A stretch of DNA of 64,000 nt from Rhodovastum sp963714255. Lineage in GTDB: Bacteria > Pseudomonadota > Alphaproteobacteria > Acetobacterales > Acetobacteraceae. Position numbers and translations under genes: made by a program. Location of the stretch: NCBI GenBank assembly GCA_963714255.1, contig CAVQNU010000027.1, positions 1-64,000 on the forward strand. The letters run 5' to 3'. The notes beneath the pieces were generated by a model. That model saw only the letters and a list, made by a program, of their open reading frames with translations. It did no database searches and was not told where the DNA came from. Shown piece by piece: positions 8,708-19,169 of this stretch. Each line of letters opens with the position of its first letter. The first letter of the stretch is position 1.

Positions 8708-10581
8708 GGGGCAGTTACCGGGCCGTCGGGGTGATGGGGCGAAGCAAGGCCAGGGGCTCTGCCCCTGGCCTTGCTTCGCCCCATCACCCCGATGGCCAGC
8801 GCCAGCGCCGAATTGACCAGGGCGACATGGCTGAACGCCTGTGGAAAATTACCGACCATCCGCTTCGCCAGCGGGTCATATTCCTCCGCCAGCAGCCCGA
8901 CATCGTTTTGCAGCGCCGCCAGCCGGTCGAACAGCGCCCGCGCTTCGTCCCGGCGCCCCTGGAGAACATAATTATCCGCCAGCCAGAAGCTGCAGGCCAG
9001 GAACGCGCCTTCCCCCGGCGGCAGCCCGTCCTTTCCGTCGGCGGTGTCGTAGCGGCGGACGAACCCGTCCACCAGCAGCTCCCGCTCAACGGCCGCGAGG
9101 GTGCCGCGCACCCGTGGGTCCTCGGGCGGCAGGAAGCCCACCAGCGGGATCAGCAGCAGCGACGCGTCCAGCGCGCGGGCGCCGTAGCTCTGCACGAAGC
9201 TGTTGCGGCCGGCGTCGAAGCCGCCGGCGCAGATGCTGGCGTGCATTTCGGCCCGCAGCGCCCGCCAGCGGTCGAGCGGGCCTTCCAGGCCGAAGCGCTC
9301 GGCGCTGCGGACGGTGCGGTCGAGCGCCACCCAGGCCATGACCTTGGAGTGGGTGAAATGGCGGCGCCCGCCGCGGGTTTCCCAGATGCCCTCGTCGGGT
9401 TGTTCCCACAGGCTGGAAAGATGGGCGATCAGCTTGCGCTGCAGTCCCCAGCTTTCCGGCCCGGCGGCCAGCCCGCCGGCGCGGGCCTGGAACATCGCGT
9501 CGGCGATTTCGCCGAACACGTCGAGCTGCAACTGGCCATGCGCGGCATTGCCGATGCGCACCGGGCGGGCGCCCTGATAGCCGGGCAGCCAGTCGGCTTC
9601 CCACTCGACCAGGCGGCGCTCGCCGGCCAGGCCGTACATGATCTGCAACTGGGTGGGGCTGCCGGCGGCGCTGCGGCGCAGCCAGTCGCGCCAGGCCTGC
9701 GCCTCCTCGAAATAGCCGCCGCCCATCAGCGCCTGCAGCGTCAGCGAGGCGTCGCGCAGCCAGCAATAGCGGTAGTCCCAGTTGCGCGAACCACCGAGCG
9801 CCTCGGGCAGCGAGGTGGTGGGCGCGGCGACGATGCCGCCAGTCGGGCGGAAGGTCAGCGCCTTCAGCGTGAGCAGGGAGCGCTCGACCGCCGCGCGGTC
9901 GGGGCCGCGATAGGTGCCGCGGGCGGACCAGTCGCGCCAGAAACGGGTGGTGCGGTCCAGCGCGGCCTGCGGGTCGATGCCCGGTGGCCGGGTCAGGTGG
10001 CTGGCGCTGTGGGTGAGCACGAAGGGGATCGTCTCGCCGGCCGAAACGGTGAATGCGGCCACCGTGGTCAGCCCCTGGCCCTGCAACGGCACCGGGGTGC
10101 GCAGCACGGTCATGTCGGGGCCGGCAACGGCCATGAGGCCGGGCTCGTCGTGCAGCCTGGTGACCCAGGGCACGGCGGCGCCGTAGTCGAAGCGCAGGAT
10201 CAGGGTCATGCGCATGTCGACCCGTCCGGACCTGCCCTGCACGAGGCGGACAAGATGCGACCCGGCTTCGCCCACCGGCATGAAATCGACCAGCGCGACT
10301 TCGCCCTCCGGGGTGGAGAACAACGTCTCCAGCACCAGCGTGCCGTCGCGGTAGAAGCGGCCGATGCGCGGGGCCGGGTGCGCAGGGGCGATGCGCCAGG
10401 TGCCGTGCTCGGAGGTGCCGAGCAGGGCGGCGAAGCAGGCCCCGCTGTCGAATCGGGGCCAGCACAGCCAGTCGACCGCCCCGCTGCGCGCCACCAGGGC
10501 CGCGGTGGTGCAGTCGCCGATCAGGGCGTAGTCCTCGAGCGGTGCGGAACCTCCGGGTTCGGCCGGTGAGGCTGTTGTCAG
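8704..10581 (-). CDS. Glycoside hydrolase family 15 (glucoamylase/trehalase-like)
   Basis: About 625 aa. The N terminus EDYALIGDCTTAALVARSG is the conserved beginning of bacterial GH15 proteins. The (alpha/alpha)6 barrel follows with DYRYCWLRDASLTLQAL, EWEADWLPGYQGARPVRIGN, PDEGIWETRGG and EGAFLACSFWLADNYV, which contain the acidic catalytic motifs of the family. No ATG, GTG or TTG fits just upstream. The only candidate is a CTG overlapping the upstream TGA (CTGA), so the start is uncertain. The last 25 or so residues are encoded by a palindromic repeat. Substrate (alpha-glucan or trehalose) cannot be told from sequence. Confidence 0.88.
   Translation of the reverse strand: MTTASPAEPGGSAPLEDYALIGDCTTAALVARSGAVDWLCWPRFDSGACFAALLGTSEHGTWRIAPAHPAPRIGRFYRDGTLVLETLFSTPEGEVALVDFMPVGEAGSHLVRLVQGRSGRVDMRMTLILRFDYGAAVPWVTRLHDEPGLMAVAGPDMTVLRTPVPLQGQGLTTVAAFTVSAGETIPFVLTHSASHLTRPPGIDPQAALDRTTRFWRDWSARGTYRGPDRAAVERSLLTLKALTFRPTGGIVAAPTTSLPEALGGSRNWDYRYCWLRDASLTLQALMGGGYFEEAQAWRDWLRRSAAGSPTQLQIMYGLAGERRLVEWEADWLPGYQGARPVRIGNAAHGQLQLDVFGEIADAMFQARAGGLAAGPESWGLQRKLIAHLSSLWEQPDEGIWETRGGRRHFTHSKVMAWVALDRTVRSAERFGLEGPLDRWRALRAEMHASICAGGFDAGRNSFVQSYGARALDASLLLIPLVGFLPPEDPRVRGTLAAVERELLVDGFVRRYDTADGKDGLPPGEGAFLACSFWLADNYVLQGRRDEARALFDRLAALQNDVGLLAEEYDPLAKRMVGNFPQAFSHVALVNSALALAIGVMGRSKARGRAPGLASPHHPDGPVTAP
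8728..8790. repeat. Perfect 30-bp palindrome inside the 3' end of the GH15 gene
   Basis: Arms 8728-8757 and 8761-8790 are perfect inverse complements around a 3-nt loop (tct). The core aaggccagggg/cccctggcctt is the hallmark of the dispersed palindromic repeat family in this window. Here it lies within the coding sequence of the glycoside hydrolase and supplies part of its C-terminal tail. Confidence 0.9.
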
Positions 10582-10955
10582 TTGGCCTGGCCCCAGACCC
10601 GCCCGCCATTGGCGGCGCAGGCGCAGGCCGCTCCGCTGGCGGTGGGCTGCTCCAGCGGACAGACCCAGGGGCCCGCATAGCAGGCCTGTGCGGGCCCCTG
10701 CGGCGCGCTGTACGACGGCCCCGGCGCATAGGGGCCCTGGGCATAGGGCGCCTGGACGTAAGGCGGCGCCGCATAGACCGGCGGTGCGACATAGACCGGC
10801 GGCGGCGCGACGTAGACCGGCGGGGCCACGTAGATCCCCGGCAGCCCGAACCACACCCCCCCGCGCCAATAGGCCTGGGCGGCAGCCGGCAGCAGCGTCG
10901 CGCCGGCCAGGGCCAGCAGCGCGGCACGGAACAGGGCAGAACGGAATACGGTCAT
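10578..10955 (-). CDS. Secreted Tyr/Pro-repeat protein, unknown function
   Basis: A 125-aa protein starting MTVFRSALFRAALLALAG, a signal peptide likely cleaved after AAAQA. The ATG is preceded by a gagg Shine-Dalgarno. The mature part has several YVAPPVY-type repeats followed by a glycine- and cysteine-containing tail (four Cys, possibly two disulfides). I do not recognise a family beyond generic low-complexity envelope proteins. It is first in the unit with GH15 and rbsK. Confidence 0.7.
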   Translation of the reverse strand: MTVFRSALFRAALLALAGATLLPAAAQAYWRGGVWFGLPGIYVAPPVYVAPPPVYVAPPVYAAPPYVQAPYAQGPYAPGPSYSAPQGPAQACYAGPWVCPLEQPTASGAACACAANGGRVWGQAN

Positions 10956-11070
10956 CGCAACGCTCCTCGAGCGGTTCCTTGCCGGCATTATCACATCAAA
11001 GCGCATCATCCGGCTATTGTCTCATCAATTCAATGACGCTCGGCGGCGCTTCCGGAGGGGCGGGGGCTCA

Positions 11071-11214
11071 GGCAAGGCCAGGGCGCTGCCCTGCACCCGC
11101 CAAGGGCCGAGAGGCCCTTGGAACCCATTACTTTTCGCCAGTCGTATAAAGTAACGGAGTCCAGGGGCCTCTCGGTCCTCGGCGGGTCCAGGGCAGAGCC
11201 CTGGCCTTCCTTCC
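11071..11214. repeat. Long palindromic intergenic repeat, copy B
   Basis: An imperfect inverted repeat: caaggccagggc at the left and gccctggccttcc at the right, with inner hairpins gggccgagaggccc and ggggcctctcggtcc. It sits between two divergent genes and shares blocks with the copies at 15685, 32171, 40914, 46413 and 63400. The left arm has small differences (cgctgccctgca) from the consensus. Confidence 0.85.
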
Positions 11215-11248
11215 CTCCCCGTTGCCCCGCAGTTCGGCCCACCCAACC

Positions 11249-11277
11249 TTGACTTTCCCGCGTGGTTTCCTGATATG
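11249..11277 (+). promoter_or_regulatory. Candidate sigma70-type promoter for the DEAD-box helicase
   Basis: TTGACT (11249-11254), a 17-nt spacer and GATATG (11272-11277). It lies just past the repeat and about 75 nt before the TTG chosen as the helicase start. It would place the first in-frame ATG (11275) upstream of transcription, which argues for the later start. Confidence 0.35.
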
Positions 11278-11352
11278 CCAGCGTCACGCGCGCCGACGGT
11301 GCGCGTGCCGGTGTGCGCCGATGCTGGCGCCGCCCTGAAGGCACATACCAGT

Positions 11353-13152
<1,800 letters not shown>

Positions 13153-13153
13153 C

Positions 13154-14365
13154 ATGAACGAAACCGTGCCTGCCGCGTCGCGCAAAGGAAAACTCGGCCC
13201 GTTTACCTGGGACGACCCGCTGCTCATCGACGACCTGCTGACCGAGGACGAGCGCGCCATTCGCGACGCCGCCCGCGCCTATGCGCAGGACAAACTGTTC
13301 CCCCGCGTGCTCATGGCCAACCGGCACGAGCATTTCGACCGGGAGATCATGAACGAGTTCGGCGAAATGGGCTTCCTGGGTGCCACGCTGGAGACGCATG
13401 ACTGCGCCGGCGTCTCCTACGTCGCCTACGGGCTGATCGCGCGCGAACTGGAGCGGGTCGATTCGGGCTATCGCAGCGCCTTTTCGGTGCAGTCCTCGCT
13501 GGTGATGTACCCGATCTCCGCCTTCGGTTCGGAGGCGCAGAAGGACCGGTATCTGCCGCTTCTGCGCAGCGGCGAGTGGGTGGGCTGCTTCGGCCTGACC
13601 GAGCCGGACGGCGGCTCGGACCCGGGCAGCATGCGCACCCGGGCGAAATCGGTGGACGGCGGCTATGTGCTGAACGGGTCGAAGACCTGGATCTCCAACT
13701 CGCCGATCGCCGATCTGTTCCTGGTCTGGGCGAAGGACGATGCCGGCGATATCCGCGGCTTCCTGGTGGAAAAAGGCACCGACGGCCTGACCGCGCCGAA
13801 AATCGAGGGGAAGTTCAGCCTGCGCACCTCGGTCACCGGCATGATCATGCTGCAGGACGTGTTTGTTCCCGCCGATGCCATGCTGCCGAAGGTCAAAGGG
13901 CTGCGCGGGCCGTTCTCGTGCCTGAACAATGCGCGCTACGGCATATCCTGGGGCGCGCTGGGGGCGGCCGAGTTCTGCTGGCATGCGGCGCGCGACTATA
14001 CGCTCGACCGCCAGGTCTTCGGCCGGCCGCTGGCCGCGACCCAGCTCGTGCAGAAGAAACTGGCCGACATGCAGACCGAAATCACCCTGGCGCTGCATGC
14101 CGTGCTGCGGGTGGGGCGGCTGCTCGACGAGGGCCGCGCGGCGCCGGAGATGATCAGCCTGGTGAAGCGCAATTCCTGCGGCAAGTCGCTCGACATCGCC
14201 CGGGTGGCGCGTGACATGCACGGCGGCAACGGCATCGTCGATGAGTACCACGTTATCCGCCACGTCATGAACCTGGAGACGGTGAACACCTACGAGGGCA
14301 CGCATGACGTGCATGCGCTGATCCTGGGCCGGGCGCAGACGGGTATTGCCGCGTTTGGCGGGTGA
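13154..14365 (+). CDS. gcdH: Glutaryl-CoA dehydrogenase
   Basis: A flavin acyl-CoA dehydrogenase of 403 aa. The C-terminal TYEGTHDVHALILGRAQTG is the glutaryl-CoA dehydrogenase signature and contains the catalytic Glu. GCFGLTEPDGGSDPGSM and WISNSPIADLFLVWAK are typical FAD/substrate segments. It oxidatively decarboxylates glutaryl-CoA to crotonyl-CoA in lysine/tryptophan or aromatic degradation. It starts 1 nt after the helicase stop and its own stop overlaps the next GTG, so the three genes may be co-transcribed. Confidence 0.92.
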   Translation: MNETVPAASRKGKLGPFTWDDPLLIDDLLTEDERAIRDAARAYAQDKLFPRVLMANRHEHFDREIMNEFGEMGFLGATLETHDCAGVSYVAYGLIARELERVDSGYRSAFSVQSSLVMYPISAFGSEAQKDRYLPLLRSGEWVGCFGLTEPDGGSDPGSMRTRAKSVDGGYVLNGSKTWISNSPIADLFLVWAKDDAGDIRGFLVEKGTDGLTAPKIEGKFSLRTSVTGMIMLQDVFVPADAMLPKVKGLRGPFSCLNNARYGISWGALGAAEFCWHAARDYTLDRQVFGRPLAATQLVQKKLADMQTEITLALHAVLRVGRLLDEGRAAPEMISLVKRNSCGKSLDIARVARDMHGGNGIVDEYHVIRHVMNLETVNTYEGTHDVHALILGRAQTGIAAFGG

Positions 14366-15684
14366 CGGCGACCGCCCCACAGGGAGATACGGCCGGTCCG
14401 GTTGAGGTCCGCGTCACCCGGATCGGCGCCGATGGCGACGGTGTCGCTGAACTGGCGGACGGAACCCCGCTCTACCTGGCCGGCACGCTGCCCGGCGAAA
14501 CGGTGCGCGCCCGCCGGGGCAAGCCGCGCGGCGAGGGCTGGGCGGGGCGCGTCGAGGCGCTGGTGGCCGCCAGCCCGGAGCGCGCCGATCCGCCCTGCCG
14601 GCATTTCGGCCTTTGTGGCGGTTGTATGCTGCAGCACTGGCAGGACGCCCCGTACCGCGCCTGGAAGGCGGGGCTGCTGGAAGCGGCCCTTCAGCGGGCG
14701 GGATACGCGGTCCGGATCGCCCCGCTGGAGGCAACGCCGGCCGGAACGCGGCGGCGCATGGACCTCGCGCTGCGTCGTCAGGGCGCCTCGGTGGTGGTCG
14801 GGCTGCATGCGGCGCGGGCGGCCGAAGTGGTGGATCTGACCGAATGCCCGGTGCTGCACCCTGCCCTGTTCGCCCTGATCGCGCCGCTGCGCGCGGCGCT
14901 GCGGGGTCTGGCGCTGCTGCGGCGCGAAGGCTCGGCGGTGGTGAACCTGCTGGACAGCGGGGCCGATCTGCTGTTGCGCACCGACGCCGCGCCGAATACG
15001 GCCGACCGCACGCTGCTGGCGCAATTCGCCCAAGCGCACGGGCTATGCCGGATCACCTGGGGGCCGAGCAAGGGCGCCGGCCAAAATGCCGCGCTGGAAA
15101 CCTTGTGCCTGTTGCACCCGCCGGTGGCGGTGCTGTCCGGCGTTGCACTGCGGCCACCGCCTGGCGCCTTCCTGCAGGCCAGTCGCGAAGGCGAGGCGGC
15201 GATTATCGCCGCGGTGCTGGCGGGACTGCCCGCGAAACTGCCGGCGCGCGCGCTGGTGGCGGATCTCTATGCCGGCTGCGGAACCCTGAGCTTCGCCCTG
15301 GCGGCCCGCGCGCGCGTGGCCGCCTATGAGGGGGATGCCGATCTGGCGGCAGCGTTGCGCGCCGCCGCCAATGCGCAGGGCCTCGCCGGTCGGGTTTCCG
15401 CCGAGCAGCGCGACCTGGCGCGGCGGCCGGTCACGGCGGGCGAACTGGCCGGCTGCGCGGCGGTGGTGCTGGACCCGCCCTTTGGCGGGGCCGCGGCACA
15501 GATGGCGCAGGTCGTGGCGGCGCGGCCGCAGCGTGTGATTTATGCGAGCTGCAACCCGGCCGCGCTGGCGCGCGATGCCGCCATGCTGCACCGGGCGGGC
15601 TACGGGGTGGTGAGCGCGGTTCCGATCGATCAGTTTCTGTGGTCAGCGCGGCTGGAGAGTGTGGTGGTGTTTGCGGCGTTGTAA
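14362..15684 (+). CDS. Class I SAM-dependent RNA m5U methyltransferase (RlmD/TrmA family)
   Basis: A 440-aa protein with an N-terminal TRAM-like domain (VEVRVTRIGADGDGVAEL), an iron-sulfur cluster motif in CRHFGLCGGC, a Rossmann SAM-binding site (VADLYAGCGTLSFALA), DPP in LDPPFGG, and the catalytic Cys in YASCNP. This is the RumA/RlmD architecture for m5U in 23S rRNA or tRNA; the exact site cannot be assigned. GTG start overlapping the gcdH stop. The gene ends directly at a long palindromic repeat. Confidence 0.88.
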   Translation: MTATAPQGDTAGPVEVRVTRIGADGDGVAELADGTPLYLAGTLPGETVRARRGKPRGEGWAGRVEALVAASPERADPPCRHFGLCGGCMLQHWQDAPYRAWKAGLLEAALQRAGYAVRIAPLEATPAGTRRRMDLALRRQGASVVVGLHAARAAEVVDLTECPVLHPALFALIAPLRAALRGLALLRREGSAVVNLLDSGADLLLRTDAAPNTADRTLLAQFAQAHGLCRITWGPSKGAGQNAALETLCLLHPPVAVLSGVALRPPPGAFLQASREGEAAIIAAVLAGLPAKLPARALVADLYAGCGTLSFALAARARVAAYEGDADLAAALRAAANAQGLAGRVSAEQRDLARRPVTAGELAGCAAVVLDPPFGGAAAQMAQVVAARPQRVIYASCNPAALARDAAMLHRAGYGVVSAVPIDQFLWSARLESVVVFAAL

Positions 15685-15886
15685 GGAAGGCCAGGGCTCT
15701 GCCCTGGACCCGCCAAGGGCCGAGAGGCCCTTGGAACCCATTACTTTTAGACAGTTGTTATATGAGGGGGGTGAGGCAGTGAACCGGTTCACCGCCTCAC
15801 CCCCTTCATATAACAACTGTCTAAAGTAGCGGGGTCCAGGGGGCCACTGCCCCCTGGCGGGTCCAGGGCAGAGCCCTGGCCTTCCT
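15685..15886. repeat. Long palindromic intergenic repeat, copy C, with inner hairpin
   Basis: Outer arms ggaaggccagggctctgcc (left) and gggcagagccctggccttcc (right). Second-level hairpins follow (gggccgagaggccc; gggggccactgccccc). The centre is an 80-nt near-perfect inverted repeat, 15746-15825, with arms tttagacagttg and caactgtctaaa. It fills the whole gap between two convergent genes and probably terminates both. Copy F has the same layout with different but still complementary inner sequence. Confidence 0.92.
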
Positions 15887-16594
15887 TCAATGCCGCAGCA
15901 ACACCGGCACCCCGGCCTGTGCCACCACAGTGCGCGTCACCCCACCCAACAGCATTTCCCGCAACGGGCTGTGCGCATAGGCCCCCATGATCAGCAGGTC
16001 CGCTCCCAGGTCCCGCGCCCTTCCCAGCAGCAACTCCCCGAACGACCCCGAACCGAGCGACAGAACATGCAGCGCCACCCTCACCCCGTGCTCAACCAGC
16101 ACGGGCGGAATGGGGGGCGTCGCGGCGCCGCTGCGGACGCCGGCGAGCAGGAAGACATGCTCGGCACCGGACAGCAGCCGCAGCGCCGGCACCAGCGCTT
16201 TCAGCGTCTGGGGGTCGTCGCGCCAGGCGATCGCGACGCGGCGGCCGAAGGCGCCGAATGCCGCGCCGGGAGGTACCATCAGCACCGGCCGGTCGGTCCG
16301 GAACAGCGCCGCCTCAAAGACCTGGCGAGTGAAACGGTCATCGTCCGGGCCGGGCCGGGCCACGACGACAAAATCCGCCCGGCCGCCCCGTGCCTCGACC
16401 TCGGCGGCGATATCCGCGCCGGGTGACAGCACATCGACGGTAAGGTCAGGCAGCGCGGCGCCGCTCTCGGCCGACGCGGAGGCCAGCAGCCGGATGCGTC
16501 CCTCCCCGGTCAGCGCCGCGAGGCATCTGGCCGCCGCCACCAGACCATCCCGCCGCTCGGGACGGGCCGCCACCACCAGGATCACCTCCGGCAT
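15887..16594 (-). CDS. Universal stress protein, UspA family (paralogue 1)
   Basis: A 235-aa protein with a C-terminal Usp domain ending in LIMGAYAHSPLREMLLGGVT and VPVLLRH, the ATP-binding G-2x-G-9x-G(S/T) region. The N-terminal half is a degenerate second Usp domain. It lies 13 nt downstream of a close paralogue, suggesting a duplicated operon. Such proteins bind ATP or AMP and help survival under energy or oxidative stress; no specific role can be assigned. Confidence 0.88.
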   Translation of the reverse strand: MPEVILVVAARPERRDGLVAAARCLAALTGEGRIRLLASASAESGAALPDLTVDVLSPGADIAAEVEARGGRADFVVVARPGPDDDRFTRQVFEAALFRTDRPVLMVPPGAAFGAFGRRVAIAWRDDPQTLKALVPALRLLSGAEHVFLLAGVRSGAATPPIPPVLVEHGVRVALHVLSLGSGSFGELLLGRARDLGADLLIMGAYAHSPLREMLLGGVTRTVVAQAGVPVLLRH

Positions 16595-16607
16595 GGATGG
16601 GCCTCCT

Positions 16608-17441
16608 TCAGTGGCGCATCAGGACCGGCAAATCTGCGTGCGCGAGCACGTGCCGGGTGACCCCGCCGAGCAGCAATTCGCGCCAGGGGCTATGGCTGTA
16701 GGCGCCCATGATCAGCAGGTCGGCGCCGACGAACCGCGCCTGGGCCAGCAACGCTTCGCCGAACACGCCGGCGCCGAGCGGCAGCACATGCAGCGTCGCC
16801 GCGATGCCATGTTCGGCAAGGATGGCGGGAATTGCCGGGTCCGGCGCCCCCTCGCGCACGCCCGCCAGCAGATGCACCTGTTTGGCCTGCGACAGCAGCC
16901 GCAGACCGGCCAGCACCGCCCGCACGGTGCGTTTGTCGTCCCGCCAGGCGATGGCGACCCGCTCCCCGAACGGCAACGCCGCCGATGCCGAGGCGCCGCC
17001 GGGCGGCACCGCCAGCACCGGGCGATCGGTGTCGAACAGGGCCGCCTGCAGTTCCAGCCGGTCGGCCGCACCTTCGCGCGGTCCCGGCCGGCTGAGCACA
17101 ATGAAATCCGACCGCCGGCCCCATTCCGCGACGAGTGTATCGGCCGGCCCCTCGATGTCGGCCCATTCGATGGCAATGCCGGGCGCACGCGCCGCCGGCG
17201 CCCATGCCTCGAAGGCGGCCTGCAATCCGGCCACGCGCGCCTGCTCGCGGGCGCGGATCTCGCCGGCATGGTAGCGGGTCAAAACCTCTTCGCTGGGCAT
17301 GATCGTGGTTTCGGGGGGCACCCGAATGGCGAGCACGTTGATCCGCGCGCTGCCCATCAGACCGGCCAGCGTCCGGGCAGCCGCCAGCGTCTGCAGCGCC
17401 GATCCGAAATGTTCCACCAGGGCGAGGATGACGCCGGACAT
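16608..17441 (-). CDS. Universal stress protein, UspA family (paralogue 2)
   Basis: A 277-aa protein starting MSGVILALVEHFGSALQTL after a ggaggcgg ribosome-binding site; the in-frame extension upstream is not coding-like. It has tandem Usp-like domains. The second (GERVAIAWRDDKRTVRAVL to the end) closely parallels the neighbour, including LIMGAYSHSPWRELLLGGVT. It is first in the usp pair. Confidence 0.87.
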   Translation of the reverse strand: MSGVILALVEHFGSALQTLAAARTLAGLMGSARINVLAIRVPPETTIMPSEEVLTRYHAGEIRAREQARVAGLQAAFEAWAPAARAPGIAIEWADIEGPADTLVAEWGRRSDFIVLSRPGPREGAADRLELQAALFDTDRPVLAVPPGGASASAALPFGERVAIAWRDDKRTVRAVLAGLRLLSQAKQVHLLAGVREGAPDPAIPAILAEHGIAATLHVLPLGAGVFGEALLAQARFVGADLLIMGAYSHSPWRELLLGGVTRHVLAHADLPVLMRH

Positions 17442-17561
17442 GGCCTGCCGCCTCCCGATCGCCCCCGGCATCCGCGGACGGTTCCCGGGGCGTGGAAAAG
17501 CTACGCTCCTGCGACACAAACTGCAACATGGTCGACGGCCAGGGCAGGGTCCTTGGCCGCG

Positions 17562-18377
17562 CTATTCGGACGCGTCGATCACCATGCCGTCATAGCCCGG
17601 TTCCACCGCGGCCGGCAGCCGGGCACGCAGCCACGCCCAGTCCATGTCCTGGCCCATATGGGTCAGCACCGCCCGGCGCGGCCGCACCCGGGCGATCCAG
17701 TCCAGCACCCGGTCGAGCCAGGCATGGGTGCGGTGCTCGGTGACCTGAAAGCAGCCCACCACCCAGGTATCCACCCCTTCCAGCGTGGCGAAGGCCGCCT
17801 CGTCGAGCGTGACCGCGTTGGTTGAGTAGGCGAGCGGCCCGGCGCGCAGGCCGAGCGAGCGGGTGTAGCCGTGATCCTGGTCGAAGGTGCGCACCTGCAT
17901 TCCGCCGGCGGCCACGGTTTCGCCCGGCCGGAGGGCGCGCCGCAGCAGCACCGGGCGGTAGAAGCCGGGCGGTTGCCAGGGGCGGAAGGCATAGGCGAAG
18001 CGCCCTTCGATTTCGTCCAGGGTTGATGCGGTGCCGAACGCCTCCAGCGGCCTGCCGGCGATGCGGTTCAGCAGGCGGATGTCGTCCAGGCCGACGATGT
18101 GGTCGGCATGCGCATGGGTGAACAGCACCGCGTCCACCCTTGCAATACCGCAGTCCAGCAACTGCCCGCGCATGTCGGGCGAGGTGTCGACCAACAGGGT
18201 CCCTGCCCTGCCCCCGGCCGCGTCGCTGGCCTGCAGCACGACGCTGCTGCGGGTGCGGCGGTTGCGGGGTTCGGCCGGGTCGCAGGTGCCCCAGTCGCCG
18301 CGACCGTCCGGCCCGCCGATATGCGGCACCCCGGCGGAGCCGCCGGTGCCGAGCAGGATGGCACGAATGGAGGTCAC
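17562..18377 (-). CDS. MBL-fold metallohydrolase (PhnP/RNase Z-like)
   Basis: A 271-aa metallo-beta-lactamase-fold enzyme. It has the HxHxDH metal site in FTHAHADHIVGLDD (about residues 87-100), an N-terminal LLGTGGSAGVPHIGG, and C-terminal VLTHMGQDMDW. Alphaproteobacteria commonly carry this gene after tatD in a metG-tatD cluster, as here, and it overlaps tatD by 4 nt. PhnP-like cyclic phosphodiesterase activity is possible but unproven. Confidence 0.87.
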   Translation of the reverse strand: MTSIRAILLGTGGSAGVPHIGGPDGRGDWGTCDPAEPRNRRTRSSVVLQASDAAGGRAGTLLVDTSPDMRGQLLDCGIARVDAVLFTHAHADHIVGLDDIRLLNRIAGRPLEAFGTASTLDEIEGRFAYAFRPWQPPGFYRPVLLRRALRPGETVAAGGMQVRTFDQDHGYTRSLGLRAGPLAYSTNAVTLDEAAFATLEGVDTWVVGCFQVTEHRTHAWLDRVLDWIARVRPRRAVLTHMGQDMDWAWLRARLPAAVEPGYDGMVIDASE

Positions 18378-19162
18378 GCCGCGGCGGCGACCCGGGCCTT
18401 CGCGAACAGGCGGCGGAAATTCTGCGTGGTCTGCCCGGCCAGCGCCGCCGGGGAGATGCCTTTCACTTCGGCCAGCACGCGGGCGGTATGGGCGACCCAG
18501 GCCGGCTCGTTGCGCTTGCCGCGGAACGGCACCGGGGCGAGGTAGGGGGAATCGGTTTCCACGAGCAGCCGATCGAGCGGAACATCGCGCGCTATTTCGC
18601 GGATTTCAAAAGATTTTGGAAAGGTAAGGATGCCGGAAAAACTGACATAGCCGCCGAGCGCCAGGGCCGCCTCGGCCAGCCCCCGGCCGGAGCTGAAACA
18701 GTGCAGAAGGAACTCGAACTTTCCTCCGTTATCCCATTCATCTTGAAGTATATTGATCATATCCTCGTCGGCGTCGCGGGCGTGGATGACCAGCGGCAGG
18801 CCGGTCAAGGCGGCCGCTTGCACATGGGCGCGGAAACATTCCTGCTGCACGTCGCGCGGGGCTTTGTCGTAGAAGTAGTCGAGGCCGGCCTCGCCGATGC
18901 CGATGCAGCGTGGGTGCGCCGCCAGCGCGGCGATGTCTTTTACTTCAGGAACAGTATGTTCCGCGGCGTTGTGCGGGTGCGTTCCGACCGTGCACCAGAC
19001 GTTCGGATGCGCCGCGGCGATGCCGAACAGCGTGTCCGAGCCGCTCAGGCGGGTGCCGATGGTGACCATCTCCCCGACCCCGGCCTCGGCCGCGCGCGCC
19101 AGCACCGCGGCGATCTCGTCGGCGCGGTAATAGTCCAGGTGGCAGTGGCTATCGATCAACAT
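18374..19162 (-). CDS. tatD: TatD-family hydrolase (metal-dependent DNase)
   Basis: A 262-aa TatD-type amidohydrolase. Start at MLIDSHCHLDYY, the conserved N terminus with metal-binding His. Further family motifs: GTHPHNA, GEAGLDYFYD, VIHARDADED, LLHCFSSG and VETDSPYLAP. A few codons upstream an alternative ATG (MMLHNNT) exists. The gene begins just after the metG stop. Likely 3'-5' exonuclease or DNA-repair-associated hydrolase. Confidence 0.92.
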   Translation of the reverse strand: MLIDSHCHLDYYRADEIAAVLARAAEAGVGEMVTIGTRLSGSDTLFGIAAAHPNVWCTVGTHPHNAAEHTVPEVKDIAALAAHPRCIGIGEAGLDYFYDKAPRDVQQECFRAHVQAAALTGLPLVIHARDADEDMINILQDEWDNGGKFEFLLHCFSSGRGLAEAALALGGYVSFSGILTFPKSFEIREIARDVPLDRLLVETDSPYLAPVPFRGKRNEPAWVAHTARVLAEVKGISPAALAGQTTQNFRRLFAKARVAAAA

Positions 19163-19169
19163 CGTATTG

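Noticed and set aside
11275..11352. ATG at 11275 as helicase start
   Set aside because: Overlaps the predicted -10 and encodes a non-conserved stretch; TTG at 11353 preferred, though not certain.
15987..17825. Long plus-strand ORF (612 codons) opposite the usp genes
   Set aside because: Antisense shadow of two well-supported UspA genes; no family resemblance. Similar long shadows occur opposite GH15, istA, metG and tol genes.
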